DNA from: CAYSPT01 sp964432985
GTDB lineage: Bacteria; Muiribacteriota; CAYSPT01
DNA length: 17,867 bases
Direction of reading: 5' to 3'
Assembly: GCA_964432985.1 (NCBI GenBank)
Contig: CAYSPT010000088.1
Span: 1 to 17,867, forward strand
The translations under genes were made by a program, and so were the position numbers. A model generated the notes under the pieces. That model was not told where the DNA came from, did no database searches, and saw only the letters and a program-made list of their open reading frames with translations. The first letter of the stretch is position 1. The number at the start of each line of letters is the position of its first letter. This document shows, one piece after another, positions 1 through 7,179 of this stretch.

Positions 1-50
1 AAGTGAGAAGGTACATTATACGCTTGTCGTGCATTAAATGCTATGGATAT

Positions 51-80
51 TTGAATTTTTATAAATTGTGCCGATATCAA
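51..80 (+). promoter_or_regulatory. possible promoter for the first gene
   Basis: TTGAAT (51-56), an 18-bp spacer and TATCAA (75-80) sit directly in front of the ATG at 85. The spacer length equals that of the better promoters in this window, but both hexamers are imperfect. If real, transcription would begin at or beside the start codon, which agrees with the absence of a Shine-Dalgarno sequence. The region is AT-rich, so a chance match is quite possible. Confidence 0.3.
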
Positions 81-84
81 TGAT

Positions 85-1376
85 ATGAAATATCGTCTGG
101 AAATTATACTTATCCTTACCTGGTTGGCGGTGTTGGTCCTCACGGGCGGCGCCGGCCCGGTTTCCGCCACCGAGATAGTCCACGTGGACCCGGACCTGAT
201 TTACCGTTCCGATACCGGGGACTGGCTCGTGCCGCTCGATTTTGCCGCGGAAGTGAACCGCGCCCTGGCCCGCTACGAACCGCAGACGCGCCTGATCAGG
301 ATCGTGGGGCTTAAGATCGACATCCAGATGCAGCTCAACAACACCAACTTCCTGGTGAACGGCAAGCAGTGGACCGTCCTGAAAACCCCGCCGGCAGAGC
401 TCTCCGTGGACGACGCCCAGGTCTGCCTGGTTCCCCTCAAGGAGATCTGCACCCTGATGGGCGGAAGTCTCTTCGAGCGGGATGGAGAGCTGTTTGTCAA
501 ACGTCCGCCCGAACAGCCCAAACGTCTGCTGGAAGATTCGCTGATCCTGAAAGACGCCGAGCTGATGAAACGCAGCATGCTCACACCGGTGGTACCGCCC
601 GATAAAGGCACCGTCACCAGGGTACAGGAGCAAGACGACAGCGGTGAACCGGGGTCAGCAGAGAAAAAAGCGCGGCGGTCCCTGCCCCGGATTTCCGTCC
701 TGCTGGGAGGGATGAGTTACCGCCCCGACGGCGGTGAGGTGTCCCAGGACCGTTTCGAGCACAATATGGCCCGCCGGTTCTGCCTCAGGAAAGGTATGAC
801 CAGGCACATCGCCCTGGAAACCGGCTACACGCGCTGGGAAAGCAGTATGACCGGGGACATCAGGGAGTTCGTCAGCGGAAACACCACCCAGGGGACCCTC
901 AGGGCCGTCACCCAGACATATCACCTGGCCGTACGGTACCGCAACTGGATCGAAAAGAACCTCTCACTGTCAATCGGGCCGGGAGTCATCCGCAACAAGG
1001 TCCGATTCGATGTGGTCCACGCCAGTCGCACCTACAGGTACGAAGAAATCGATAACGGCATCTATTGCGACGTGTTCCTGGACTACTGGTTCCACCCGTC
1101 GTCGGCGTTCTGGATAGGCGGCGTGCTCACCCGTTCCATGGTGCGGCTTGAAGATTACGGCAANNNNNNNNNNNNNNNNNNNNNNNNNNNNNNNNNNNNN
1201 NNNNNNNNNNNNNNNNNNNNNNNNNNNNNNNNNNNNNNNNNNNNNNNNNNNNNNNNNNNNNNNTCTGGATAGGCGGCGTGCTCACCCGTTCCATGGTGCG
1301 GCTTGAAGATTACGGCAACTTCACCGTCTCCATGGATGATATTACACCAGCCTTCGGGTTCACGCTGGCTTTCTAA
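85..1376 (+). CDS. secreted protein: copper-amine-oxidase-N-like stalk domain plus C-terminal beta-barrel
   Basis: The N-terminus (residues 1-29) is a signal peptide with a hydrophobic core and a likely cut after VSA. Residues about 30-140 resemble the PF07833 'copper amine oxidase N-terminal' stalk domain: the stretch with FLVNGK, then LVPLKEIC, LMGGSLF and a closing LFVKR fits its pattern. After a charged linker, residues about 200 to the end show alternating hydrophobic/aromatic strands (ISVLLGGMSY, IALETGYTRW, YHLAVRYRNW, LSLSIGPGV, YCDVFLDYWF) and a final phenylalanine, typical of an outer-membrane barrel of about eight strands. An assembly gap (1164-1263) splits the gene; removing the N run and one copy of the 55-nt overlap gives a continuous frame of 378 residues ending in TAA at 1374-1376. 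Start is the ATG at 85; there is no Shine-Dalgarno. Barrel and stalk assignments are inferred from pattern; ligand and function are unknown. Confidence 0.75.
1109..1318. other. assembly gap flanked by an exact 55-nt overlap (artefact)
   Basis: Positions 1109-1163 and 1264-1318 are identical over 55 nt and enclose exactly 100 N. An exact 55-nt overlap at two contig ends is what a de Bruijn assembler with k=55 leaves when scaffolding does not merge overlapping contigs. Collapsing it keeps the surrounding gene in frame (1137 nt, 379 codons), which supports the artefact reading. Confidence 0.9.
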
Positions 1377-1377
1377 T

Positions 1378-1431
1378 ACTGCCAGCCCAAACGACATAAC
1401 CCCGGCCTTCGGATTCACCCGGTCTTTTTAA
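1378..1431 (+). pseudogene. relic copy of the upstream barrel gene's C-terminus
   Basis: Read in one frame, 1393-1431 encodes DITPAFGFT, then R-S-F and TAA. The upstream gene ends (1338-1376) with DITPAFGFT, then L-A-F and TAA. Nucleotide identity is 30/39. Seven of the nine changes are synonymous third-position changes and two alter the protein. There is no start or ribosome-binding site, and similarity fades upstream of 1393. It reads as the tail of a diverged paralog or allele, once under protein-level selection. Confidence 0.7.
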
Positions 1432-1451
1432 ATCGGCTCCTGCCACGCTGC

Positions 1452-1481
1452 TCGCCAAATTACTACATTTCATGTTACAAT
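1452..1481 (+). promoter_or_regulatory. predicted promoter for the receiver/cNMP-binding gene
   Basis: TCGCCA (1452-1457, 4/6 to TTGACA), an 18-bp spacer and TACAAT (1476-1481). The -10 hexamer and spacer are the same as in the two best promoters here. Predicted transcription start is near 1488, giving a leader of about 65 nt to the ATG at 1554. Confidence 0.5.
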
Positions 1482-1489
1482 ATTGCATC

Positions 1490-1505
1490 GTATACCCGGG
1501 TATAC
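1490..1505. promoter_or_regulatory. perfect 16-bp palindrome, candidate operator
   Basis: GTATACCCGGGTATAC is its own reverse complement over all 16 bp with no central spacer. It lies just after the predicted transcription start (near 1488) of the receiver/cNMP-binding gene, a usual place for a repressor to bind as a dimer. Having no loop, it would make a poor RNA hairpin, so a DNA site is more likely. The cognate regulator is not identifiable. Confidence 0.45.
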
Positions 1506-1553
1506 ATGCGCCCGAGGTGGGAACCAAACACGTGCTTGAAAGGTTGAAACAGG

Positions 1554-2597
1554 ATGGCAGGCATCGGTGACATCACCAGTCTTGACGACCTGAACAAATG
1601 TCTTGATGATTATACGGGACCATCGGAGGAGCCCCAGGACCAGGAATCGCCTGACAGCAGCGGCGATGAAAGCCCTGAAAGCCCGCCTTTACAGGGCAAG
1701 GATGATCTCGATAAAAGCCTCCAGGAGTTTAAGTCCCTGCGGGAAAGCGATGATTTTTTCGAGGAAGATGACCAGGACCAGGCCGAAGCGCATACGATAG
1801 AAGAATTACCTCTCGGCGGCGAGAGAAAAAAGGTACTGATCGTCCTGGGAGTGCACCTGGCCCGGCGCAACCTGAAGAAACTGCTTCAGAACGACTACAT
1901 CTTTTTAGAAACAGACCGGGCCGATAATGCCCTGACCATGATCCGTCTGGAAAAACCGGATGTGGTGTTCATCGACAATAACCTCCCGTCTTCCGACGGA
2001 ATCGAGATCGTCCGTCAGATGCGCCAGCTCAAGATTCCCACGCCGGTGATCATGGCTTTTAACACCATTTCGGGGCAGCACGCCAGGGAAATAGATAAAC
2101 TGAGGTTATCAGCGTACTTCACCCATCCGCTTGACTATACCAAACTGGTGAGAACCATCGGTGATATCCTGAGCCGCCCCGCGCCGGTGTACCCGAAAGA
2201 AACCGCTAGTGAGAAAAAGCAACTGGCCAACCTGTCGATGACCATTTCGGCCGGACGGATGATCTGCCAGGAAGGTAAGCAGGGAAAAGAATGTTTCCTC
2301 ATAAAATCGGGGAAAGTACGGGTCTACCGGACCCTGGCCAGCGGCAAGGAAGTTGACCTGGCGGAATTGGGCGGCGGAGACATTTTCGGTGAGATGGCCC
2401 TGGTCAATCCCCGCCCGCGCTCGGCCAGCGTGATCGCCGTTAAAGACACCGAGCTGTACGTCCTGACCAAAGACAATTTCATCACCATGATCATGCGCAA
2501 ACCGGAGTTTGCCCTGAAACTGGTGCAGGTACTGTGCCTCCGCCTCGAAAAGGCGGACGCGATGATTGACAAATATATACTCAGCTTGAAGCAGTAG
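1554..2597 (+). CDS. receiver-domain / cyclic-nucleotide-binding-domain protein
   Basis: The 347 residues comprise an acidic disordered N-terminus (1-90), a response-regulator receiver domain (about 92-208) and a CRP/cNMP-binding domain (about 222-345), with no helix-turn-helix after it. The phospho-acceptor aspartate is present (VVFIDNN, D141). The acidic pair expected after the first strand is missing (VLIVLGVH), and the usual lysine of the K-P motif is histidine (FTHPLDY), so phosphorylation may be weak or absent. The cNMP part has the phosphate-binding cassette GDIFGEMALVNPRPRSASV (about 275-293) with its conserved Glu and Arg. Without a DNA-binding domain it probably works through protein contacts, as a cAMP- or c-di-GMP-type sensor. 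Start is ATG 1554 with a modest GAAAGG site at 1538-1543. It lies 91 bp before thrS. Its partner is unknown. Confidence 0.8.
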   Translation: MAGIGDITSLDDLNKCLDDYTGPSEEPQDQESPDSSGDESPESPPLQGKDDLDKSLQEFKSLRESDDFFEEDDQDQAEAHTIEELPLGGERKKVLIVLGVHLARRNLKKLLQNDYIFLETDRADNALTMIRLEKPDVVFIDNNLPSSDGIEIVRQMRQLKIPTPVIMAFNTISGQHAREIDKLRLSAYFTHPLDYTKLVRTIGDILSRPAPVYPKETASEKKQLANLSMTISAGRMICQEGKQGKECFLIKSGKVRVYRTLASGKEVDLAELGGGDIFGEMALVNPRPRSASVIAVKDTELYVLTKDNFITMIMRKPEFALKLVQVLCLRLEKADAMIDKYILSLKQ

Positions 2598-2602
2598 CAG
2601 GA

Positions 2603-2657
2603 GGTTGAAGTGCCGCGATTTCAACCGCGAAAACATCGGAACTTCAGCCGTTTTTTT
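2603..2657 (+). promoter_or_regulatory. thrS leader: mutually exclusive hairpins, one ending in a T-run
   Basis: The segment GGTTGAA (2603-2609) pairs perfectly with TTCAACC (2620-2626). The same segment, as GGTTGAAGT (2603-2611), can instead pair over 9 bp (one G-U) with ACTTCAGCC (2641-2649), followed by one G and seven T (2651-2657). This is the arrangement of an antiterminator/terminator switch, although the second loop is long (29 nt). It may be an attenuator for thrS or simply the terminator of the preceding gene. The T-box consensus is not convincingly present. Confidence 0.4.
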
Positions 2658-2684
2658 ATACGTTCAACAAATATTGGAGGTTGA
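2610..2684 (+). CDS. possible leader peptide upstream of thrS
   Basis: A GTG at 2610 lies 5 nt after a perfect AGGAGG (2599-2604) and opens a 24-codon frame that stops at TGA 2682-2684, inside the thrS ribosome-binding region and 4 nt before the thrS ATG. The peptide is strongly basic (five Arg, one Lys, one His) and Phe-rich, with only one Thr, so it is not a classical threonine-rich attenuator peptide. Ribosomes on it would disrupt both leader hairpins and deliver ribosomes to thrS, so a regulatory role is plausible. The strong Shine-Dalgarno, otherwise without a gene to serve, is the main argument. No homology is known to me. Confidence 0.35.
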   Translation: MPRFQPRKHRNFSRFFIRSTNIGG

Positions 2685-2688
2685 CATC

Positions 2689-4608
2689 ATGGAACCGATA
2701 ACGGTGATGCTGCCCGACGACGGGGATCCGATACAGGAACTGCTGAACTCGCTTTCGAAAAAAAACCGCAAACGTACCGTCGGTCTCAAAGTCGACGGCA
2801 ATATCCAGGATTTTCACACCCCCATTCCGAAGGGGGCCACAGTGGAGCTTATCCTGAACGACACCAACGAGGCGCTGCACATCCTGCGGCACTCCACTGC
2901 CCACGTCATGGCCGACGCCGTACTCAGGCTCTTTCCGGGTACGAAACTGGCAATAGGACCGGCTATCGAGTCAGGTTTCTATTACGATTTCGACACAGAG
3001 AAGCCTTTCAGCGAAGACGACCTGGAAAAGATCGAAGACAAGATGCGGGAAATCATCCGGGAAAACCTCCCGTTTCAACGTGAGGAGATATCGCGTGCAG
3101 AAGCAATCAAACGTTTCAAAAAGGACGACGACATCTATAAACTGGAGCTTACCGAGGCGCTGCCGGAAGATTCTATCATCACCCTGTACCATCACGGGAA
3201 TTTTACCGACCTGTGCCGGGGCCCCCACGTGGCATCAACGGCCAAACTGCCTTTCTTCAAGCTGCTCTCGGTAGCCGGAGCATACTGGCGCGGTGATGAG
3301 CACAACCAGATGCTTCAGCGTATCTACGGCACGGCTTTCTTTGACAAAAAAGCTCTCAAGGCTCACCTTCGGGCCCTGGAAGAGGCCCGGCAGCGGGATC
3401 ATCGTAAACTGGCCCGGGAGCTCGATTTGTTCAGCATCAACCAGGAAGTGGGCCCGGGGCTGATCCTGTGGCACCCTAAAGGAGCCAGCCTGCGTGAAAG
3501 CATCGAGACCTTCTGCAAAAGAGCGCACCGCCGGGTGGGCTACGAGCTTATCGTGACCCCCCACCTGGGGCGGGCCAACCTCTGGCAGACCAGCGGGCAC
3601 CTGGAGTTCTATCAAGAAAACATGTACTCACCCATGGATATCGAGGGGCAAGACTACTATGTAAAACCCATGAACTGCCCCTTTCACATCCACATCTACA
3701 AGAGCCATCTGCGAAGTTACCGGGACCTGCCGCTGAAGATGGCCGAATGGGGTACCGTCTACCGCTACGAGCGCTCCGGAGTGCTGCACGGCCTGATGCG
3801 GGTGCGGGGCTTCACCCAGGACGACGCCCACATCTATTGCACGCCTGAGCAGATGGAAGAAGAGATAGTGAAGGTGATTGATTTCACCCTGTTCATCCTC
3901 CGCTCCTTCGGGTTCGACGAGTATCACGTGTATCTCAGCACCAGGCCGGAGAAGTTCGTGGGAGAAGCGGACCGTTGGGTGGCGGCACAGGAATCGCTTG
4001 AACGGGCCATCACCGCCCGGGGACTGGAGTACGACGTAGACGAGGGCGGCGGCGCGTTCTACGGGCCCAAAATCGACATCAAGATCAAGGACGCCCTGGG
4101 CAGGGAGTGGCAGTGCTCCACCATCCAGTTTGACTTCTCGATTCCCGAGCGCTTCGACGTGAGTTACATCGGCGAGGACGGTCATGCGCACCGGCCATAC
4201 ATGATCCACCGGGCGCTGCTGGGGAGCATGGAGCGCTTTATCGGCTGCTTAATCGAGCACTACAAGGGAGCATTCCCCCCCTGGATGGCGCCGGAGCAGT
4301 TCAGAGTGATGACCATCACCGACGAGCAGCGGAATTATGCCCTCAGCATCAGGAACCAGCTGAAAGCTGACGATTACCGGGTAACGGCTGACCTGAGAAA
4401 TGAGAAAATCGGGTTCAAAATCCGCGAAGCGCAGCTCATGAAGGTGCCCTACATGCTCATCGTCGGCCACGAAGAACTGGAGGCAGGCAGCGTAACCGTG
4501 CGCCTGAAAGACGGGACAAACCTGCGCGGCATCAAGTTAGAGGATTTTCTCGACGAGCGCACCGAAGAACTCGGCCTGCCAAACATGGACGAACTACCGT
4601 TTGGCTAG
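2689..4608 (+). CDS. thrS: threonyl-tRNA synthetase
   Basis: Cytoplasmic enzyme that charges tRNA-Thr with threonine using ATP. The 639-residue length is normal for full bacterial ThrRS. Domains in order: TGS (1-62), editing domain (about 65-225) with HSTAH (68-72) and CRGPH (177-180) matching the His/His/Cys/His editing site, class II catalytic core (about 245-530) and anticodon-binding domain (about 535-630). The zinc ligands are all present: C330 (MNCP), H381 (DDAH) and H507 (YMIHRALLG). Motif 2 (YRYERSGVLHGLMRVRGF) and motif 3 (GSMERFIG) are intact. I chose ATG 2689 because GGAGG (2676-2680) lies 8 nt upstream; an in-frame TTG at 2605 is too close to its Shine-Dalgarno and falls in the leader structure. 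Regulation may run through the leader ORF and hairpins at 2603-2684. Confidence 0.98.
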   Translation: MEPITVMLPDDGDPIQELLNSLSKKNRKRTVGLKVDGNIQDFHTPIPKGATVELILNDTNEALHILRHSTAHVMADAVLRLFPGTKLAIGPAIESGFYYDFDTEKPFSEDDLEKIEDKMREIIRENLPFQREEISRAEAIKRFKKDDDIYKLELTEALPEDSIITLYHHGNFTDLCRGPHVASTAKLPFFKLLSVAGAYWRGDEHNQMLQRIYGTAFFDKKALKAHLRALEEARQRDHRKLARELDLFSINQEVGPGLILWHPKGASLRESIETFCKRAHRRVGYELIVTPHLGRANLWQTSGHLEFYQENMYSPMDIEGQDYYVKPMNCPFHIHIYKSHLRSYRDLPLKMAEWGTVYRYERSGVLHGLMRVRGFTQDDAHIYCTPEQMEEEIVKVIDFTLFILRSFGFDEYHVYLSTRPEKFVGEADRWVAAQESLERAITARGLEYDVDEGGGAFYGPKIDIKIKDALGREWQCSTIQFDFSIPERFDVSYIGEDGHAHRPYMIHRALLGSMERFIGCLIEHYKGAFPPWMAPEQFRVMTITDEQRNYALSIRNQLKADDYRVTADLRNEKIGFKIREAQLMKVPYMLIVGHEELEAGSVTVRLKDGTNLRGIKLEDFLDERTEELGLPNMDELPFG

Positions 4609-4617
4609 AATCTGGAC

Positions 4618-4636
4618 TGTCCGGTCAAGCCGGACA
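4618..4636. terminator. stem-loop between convergent thrS and porin genes
   Basis: TGTCCGG (4618-4624), loop TCAAG, and CCGGACA (4630-4636) form a perfect 7-bp stem, 10 bp after the thrS stop and facing the end of the porin gene. There is no T-run on either strand, so intrinsic termination would be weak. It may act as a bidirectional 3' boundary or RNA-stabilising hairpin. Confidence 0.4.
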
Positions 4637-4647
4637 ATGACTGTTGG

Positions 4648-4674
4648 TTAGAACCGTAACTCCAACTGCTGAAG
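4648..4674 (-). pseudogene. relic copy of the porin C-terminal end
   Basis: On the minus strand, 4674-4648 reads L-Q-QLELRF-stop. The porin just upstream ends L-M-QLELRF-stop (4714-4688). Identity is 22/27 nt, including a 15-bp identical run (4655-4669 against 4695-4709). Leu, Arg and Phe codons differ synonymously; one residue differs (Met/Gln). The pattern is that of the last strand of an outer-membrane barrel from a related porin. The rest of that gene is absent. Confidence 0.55.
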
Positions 4675-4687
4675 GTTGGCTTGAATG

Positions 4688-6187
4688 TTAAAAGCGTAAC
4701 TCCAACTGCATCAGGATTTCGTCGTTGTTGACGTCCTCCGTGGTGCCGTTCCACTCTTTATTGATGTAGTACTCGGTCTTGACGGTGGTGTTCTTGGTCA
4801 GGTCGAACAGCAGAGCCAGGATGGTCTTTTCCCGATCCCAGGTGGCTGGCAGATCGTACTTGCGGTCGAAGGCATCGTCCACATCGTAGTAACTCCACCC
4901 GAATAGCGGCCGCACCCCGGTGAACCACTTGTGTCCCGTGATGGGAAAGTGCTTCGAAAGCTCCAGGGCGTATCCCAGCCGGCCAAACTTGCCATCCACG
5001 GCCTGTATGTACTCCGAGGACAGCTTCCAGCCGGCCCACTGGTATTTTACTCCAAGACCGCCGCGGTACTTGTCGTCCTTGTCGTAGTCGTACAGGTAGG
5101 AGCCGTACCGGGCGAATTCCTGCGACCGGTCACCGGTATAGTTGAGGTAGGTCTTGAGGAAAGTGATATCGTCGTCGCTGAGACGGTCCCGGTAGTAGAA
5201 TGCCAGGATGTCCAGCCCTTTCATCTTGAATCCCAGGTTGAATCCGTACTCGGCGTCTTTGAACACACCACTAAGGGCGCGGGTGTCCTGGATGATCATC
5301 TGGTCGTTTCCTGTATCTTCGGATACTTCGATGAATCCCAGCCCATAACCGCCGCCGGCGGAAACCGTCCAGTAGAACGGTCCGAACTCGCTGCCCAGGG
5401 TGATGGTCAGGGCGTCATCCATGAAAAAAGCGGCACCGTGAATAGACCAGGCTTCGGAGAGGCGGCGGAAGTGGTACTGCTGCCAGCGCTCGTACAGGCC
5501 AATATCCAACCAGGGGTTGTCGCCGATCATTTTCATCCCCCGGAAGATGGCGTGGATTTCATTTATGGACACACCATTCTGCCTGAACCACAACTGGGTG
5601 TCCAGGGTGAAGTTATCCTTGTCCGCCACCACCACCGGCTGCAGGACGAACTTGTCGATCTTCAGGTGCGGATTCGACTCCGCCACCCCGACTCCGCTTC
5701 CGTCGGTGTCCACCGCTTCGAACTCCAGTTCCCCCTTCAACAAAAACTGGCACCCCTTGTGGGTGGTGAATCCTTTTGTCGCTTCGGTCTCCCGCCGCTC
5801 CAGCGTCTCCAAGCGGGCATTGATGTCGTCCACATCCAGGAACTGTCTCACCGCCAGGACCTTCACGTCCAGGGCGCGGAGATCTTCGGAAAACTCGAAC
5901 ATCAGCCGCTCGTACAGCTGCATGTCTTCGTCGGGGACGTACTCACTGAACTCACCCAGACGGTCCATGGCCCGCGAAAGAACCACCGCCACCTCGTAGC
6001 GGGTCATCTGCCGCTCACCGGTGAGAGCGCTCATCGGTACTCCCGTCAAAACTCCTTTTGTGGACAGGGTTTTGATAGCATCATAGGCCCAGTGATCGAA
6101 AGAGACCTCTTCCTGTTCCATACCCAGAACCGGTGATGCGATGAGAATAACGAGGGTGAAAATGAAAAGGCGGGTCAGATGTTTCAT
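4688..6187 (-). CDS. SLH-domain outer-membrane porin
   Basis: The 499-residue protein begins with a signal peptide (1-22). An S-layer-homology domain follows (about 27-76: FDHWAYDAIKTL, GVLTG, MTRYEVAVVLSRAM), then a coiled-coil segment (about 86-135), then a long beta-barrel region (about 144-499) ending in QLELRF. SLH plus coiled coil plus barrel is the plan of OmpM/SLH porins, where the SLH domain binds cell-wall polymer in the periplasm and tethers the outer membrane. Barrel strands show many Tyr/Trp and the terminal Phe expected for BAM recognition. Start is ATG at 6187, with GGGAGG (6202-6197) 9 nt upstream on the minus strand. It is monocistronic, convergent with thrS and divergent from the phosphate operon. 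Substrate unknown. A relic of a related C-terminus follows its stop. Confidence 0.88.
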   Translation of the reverse strand: MKHLTRLFIFTLVILIASPVLGMEQEEVSFDHWAYDAIKTLSTKGVLTGVPMSALTGERQMTRYEVAVVLSRAMDRLGEFSEYVPDEDMQLYERLMFEFSEDLRALDVKVLAVRQFLDVDDINARLETLERRETEATKGFTTHKGCQFLLKGELEFEAVDTDGSGVGVAESNPHLKIDKFVLQPVVVADKDNFTLDTQLWFRQNGVSINEIHAIFRGMKMIGDNPWLDIGLYERWQQYHFRRLSEAWSIHGAAFFMDDALTITLGSEFGPFYWTVSAGGGYGLGFIEVSEDTGNDQMIIQDTRALSGVFKDAEYGFNLGFKMKGLDILAFYYRDRLSDDDITFLKTYLNYTGDRSQEFARYGSYLYDYDKDDKYRGGLGVKYQWAGWKLSSEYIQAVDGKFGRLGYALELSKHFPITGHKWFTGVRPLFGWSYYDVDDAFDRKYDLPATWDREKTILALLFDLTKNTTVKTEYYINKEWNGTTEDVNNDEILMQLELRF

Positions 6188-6304
6188 TGGTATATACCTC
6201 CCATGTATTCGTTAGTTTTCTGCCTTCCTGGCAGAGAAAAAGCTATATCCCTTGTATCGTTAGATAGAGAGGCAATTCTTAATCCTTTAATTCTTTTTTT
6301 CCAC

Positions 6305-6344
6305 ACCATGCGAAACCATGCGAAACGATTTGCCTGCACCATGC
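6305..6344. repeat. ACCATGC direct repeats, candidate regulator site
   Basis: ACCATGCGAA occurs twice in tandem with 10-bp periodicity (6305-6314 and 6315-6324), and ACCATGCAAC begins at 6338. One helical turn between the first two copies fits binding on one DNA face. The site lies about 65 bp or more upstream of the phosphate-operon -35. It does not match the enterobacterial Pho box, so a phosphate response is only a guess from context. Confidence 0.4.
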
Positions 6345-6407
6345 AACATGAAAGGCTAGAGGAGCACCGGCCCCTTGCGTGCCGGGCTCTGGTTCACGTA
6401 TCCAAAG

Positions 6408-6437
6408 TTGACGGATTCATTTATCACCTGATACAAT
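6408..6437 (+). promoter_or_regulatory. promoter of the phosphate operon
   Basis: TTGACG (6408-6413), an 18-bp spacer and TACAAT (6432-6437). This is close to the sigma-70 consensus. Predicted start near 6444 gives a leader of about 73 nt to the ATG at 6517. Confidence 0.7.
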
Positions 6438-6516
6438 TCTGTTTAATGACCGGCAGTTTCTTTGTTTTTCAGTGCAAGAACCTATTCGCTGCATATGCAT
6501 AAGGGGAGGATCCGCC

Positions 6517-7161
6517 ATGGGACTTTTTGGACCGAGCAAGGAAAAAGAAGTAGAAAAACTGATCACCAAACACTTTTCGACGGTACGGGAGACACTCACC
6601 GAGTTTGCCAGGATGGTCGAACTGTATCTCAACGGTGAAAAAACCTTCAAAGACTCTTGCTTTATAATACATCAACAGGAACACGAAGCCGACGAAATCC
6701 GCCGGGAAGCCCAGTTGAAAATGTACCAGGGTGCGTTCCTGCCCATCTACCGCGAAGATTACATCGTCCTGCTGGAACTGATCGACAGTGTGGCCAACAA
6801 GGCCGAGTCCACCTCGGATTTCATTATTCTTACCCGGCCTGAAATTCCCGATTTTCTCCAGGAAGGCATCAGGGCATTGACCACCGCGTCCGTGGACACG
6901 TTCCGACCGTTGGAGAGAATGTACGAGTTGTTCCAGGAAGATATCGACAAGGTCCTCGAAGTGGCTCACTCGGTAGAGGAACGGGAGCAGGTGGTGGATA
7001 AATTCCAGTGGGACCTGACCAACGCCGTCTTCAAGTCCGACTTGCCCCTGGCAGAAAAATCACATCTTAAAAGCTTGATTGATCACATCGCCACCATTTC
7101 CGACCGCATAGAAGATGTTTCGGACCGGTTCGAAATCATGGTAGTGAAACGCACGATATAG
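6517..7161 (+). CDS. PhoU-like (DUF47/TIGR00153) phosphate transport accessory protein
   Basis: A 214-residue all-helical cytoplasmic protein. PhoU-type acidic metal-binding motifs are visible: EHEADEIRRE (55-64), DSVANKAES (90-98) and DRIEDVSDRFE (196-206). Proteins of this family are usually encoded directly beside Pit transporters and are thought to control Pi uptake; here the Pit gene follows after 18 bp, which supports the call. Start: ATG 6517 is chosen because AAGGGGAGGA (6501-6510) is well placed before it and the family begins with a short MGLF-type N-terminus. The frame is open further upstream to 6472 but has no ribosome-binding site there. It is first in a three-gene operon with its own strong promoter. 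Confidence 0.9.
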   Translation: MGLFGPSKEKEVEKLITKHFSTVRETLTEFARMVELYLNGEKTFKDSCFIIHQQEHEADEIRREAQLKMYQGAFLPIYREDYIVLLELIDSVANKAESTSDFIILTRPEIPDFLQEGIRALTTASVDTFRPLERMYELFQEDIDKVLEVAHSVEEREQVVDKFQWDLTNAVFKSDLPLAEKSHLKSLIDHIATISDRIEDVSDRFEIMVVKRTI

Positions 7162-7179
7162 AAAATACCGGAGTTCTGT

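Larger units (their letters stand above)
6188..6516. promoter_or_regulatory. divergent intergenic region, porin / phosphate operon
   Basis: This 329-bp stretch holds the porin ribosome-binding site (6197-6202, minus), a small 6-bp stem in the porin leader (around 6220-6236), an AT-rich tract (6270-6300), the ACCATGC repeats (6305-6344), a strong plus-strand promoter (6408-6437) and the AAGGGGAGGA ribosome-binding site (6501-6510) of the PhoU-like gene. I could not assign a convincing minus-strand promoter for the porin. No further gene is evident. Confidence 0.6.

Noticed and set aside
1109..1318. 55-bp direct repeat as a biological duplication or attachment site
   Set aside because: It is exact, flanks a 100-N run, and has the same length as the repeat at the second gap; it is best explained as unmerged contig overlap.
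1378..1440. T-run at 1425-1429 as terminator of the first gene
   Set aside because: No stable GC stem precedes it; the TTT belongs to the echo's Phe codon before its stop.
2598..2688. T-box riboswitch before thrS (ACCGCGAAA is present)
   Set aside because: Only 91 nt are available, there is no Stem I or specifier loop, and the conserved AGGGUGG half of the T-box motif is missing.
4931..6136. Long open frame on the plus strand opposite the porin
   Set aside because: It is a shadow of the porin gene: no ribosome-binding site, odd composition, and the minus-strand protein has clear SLH and barrel features.
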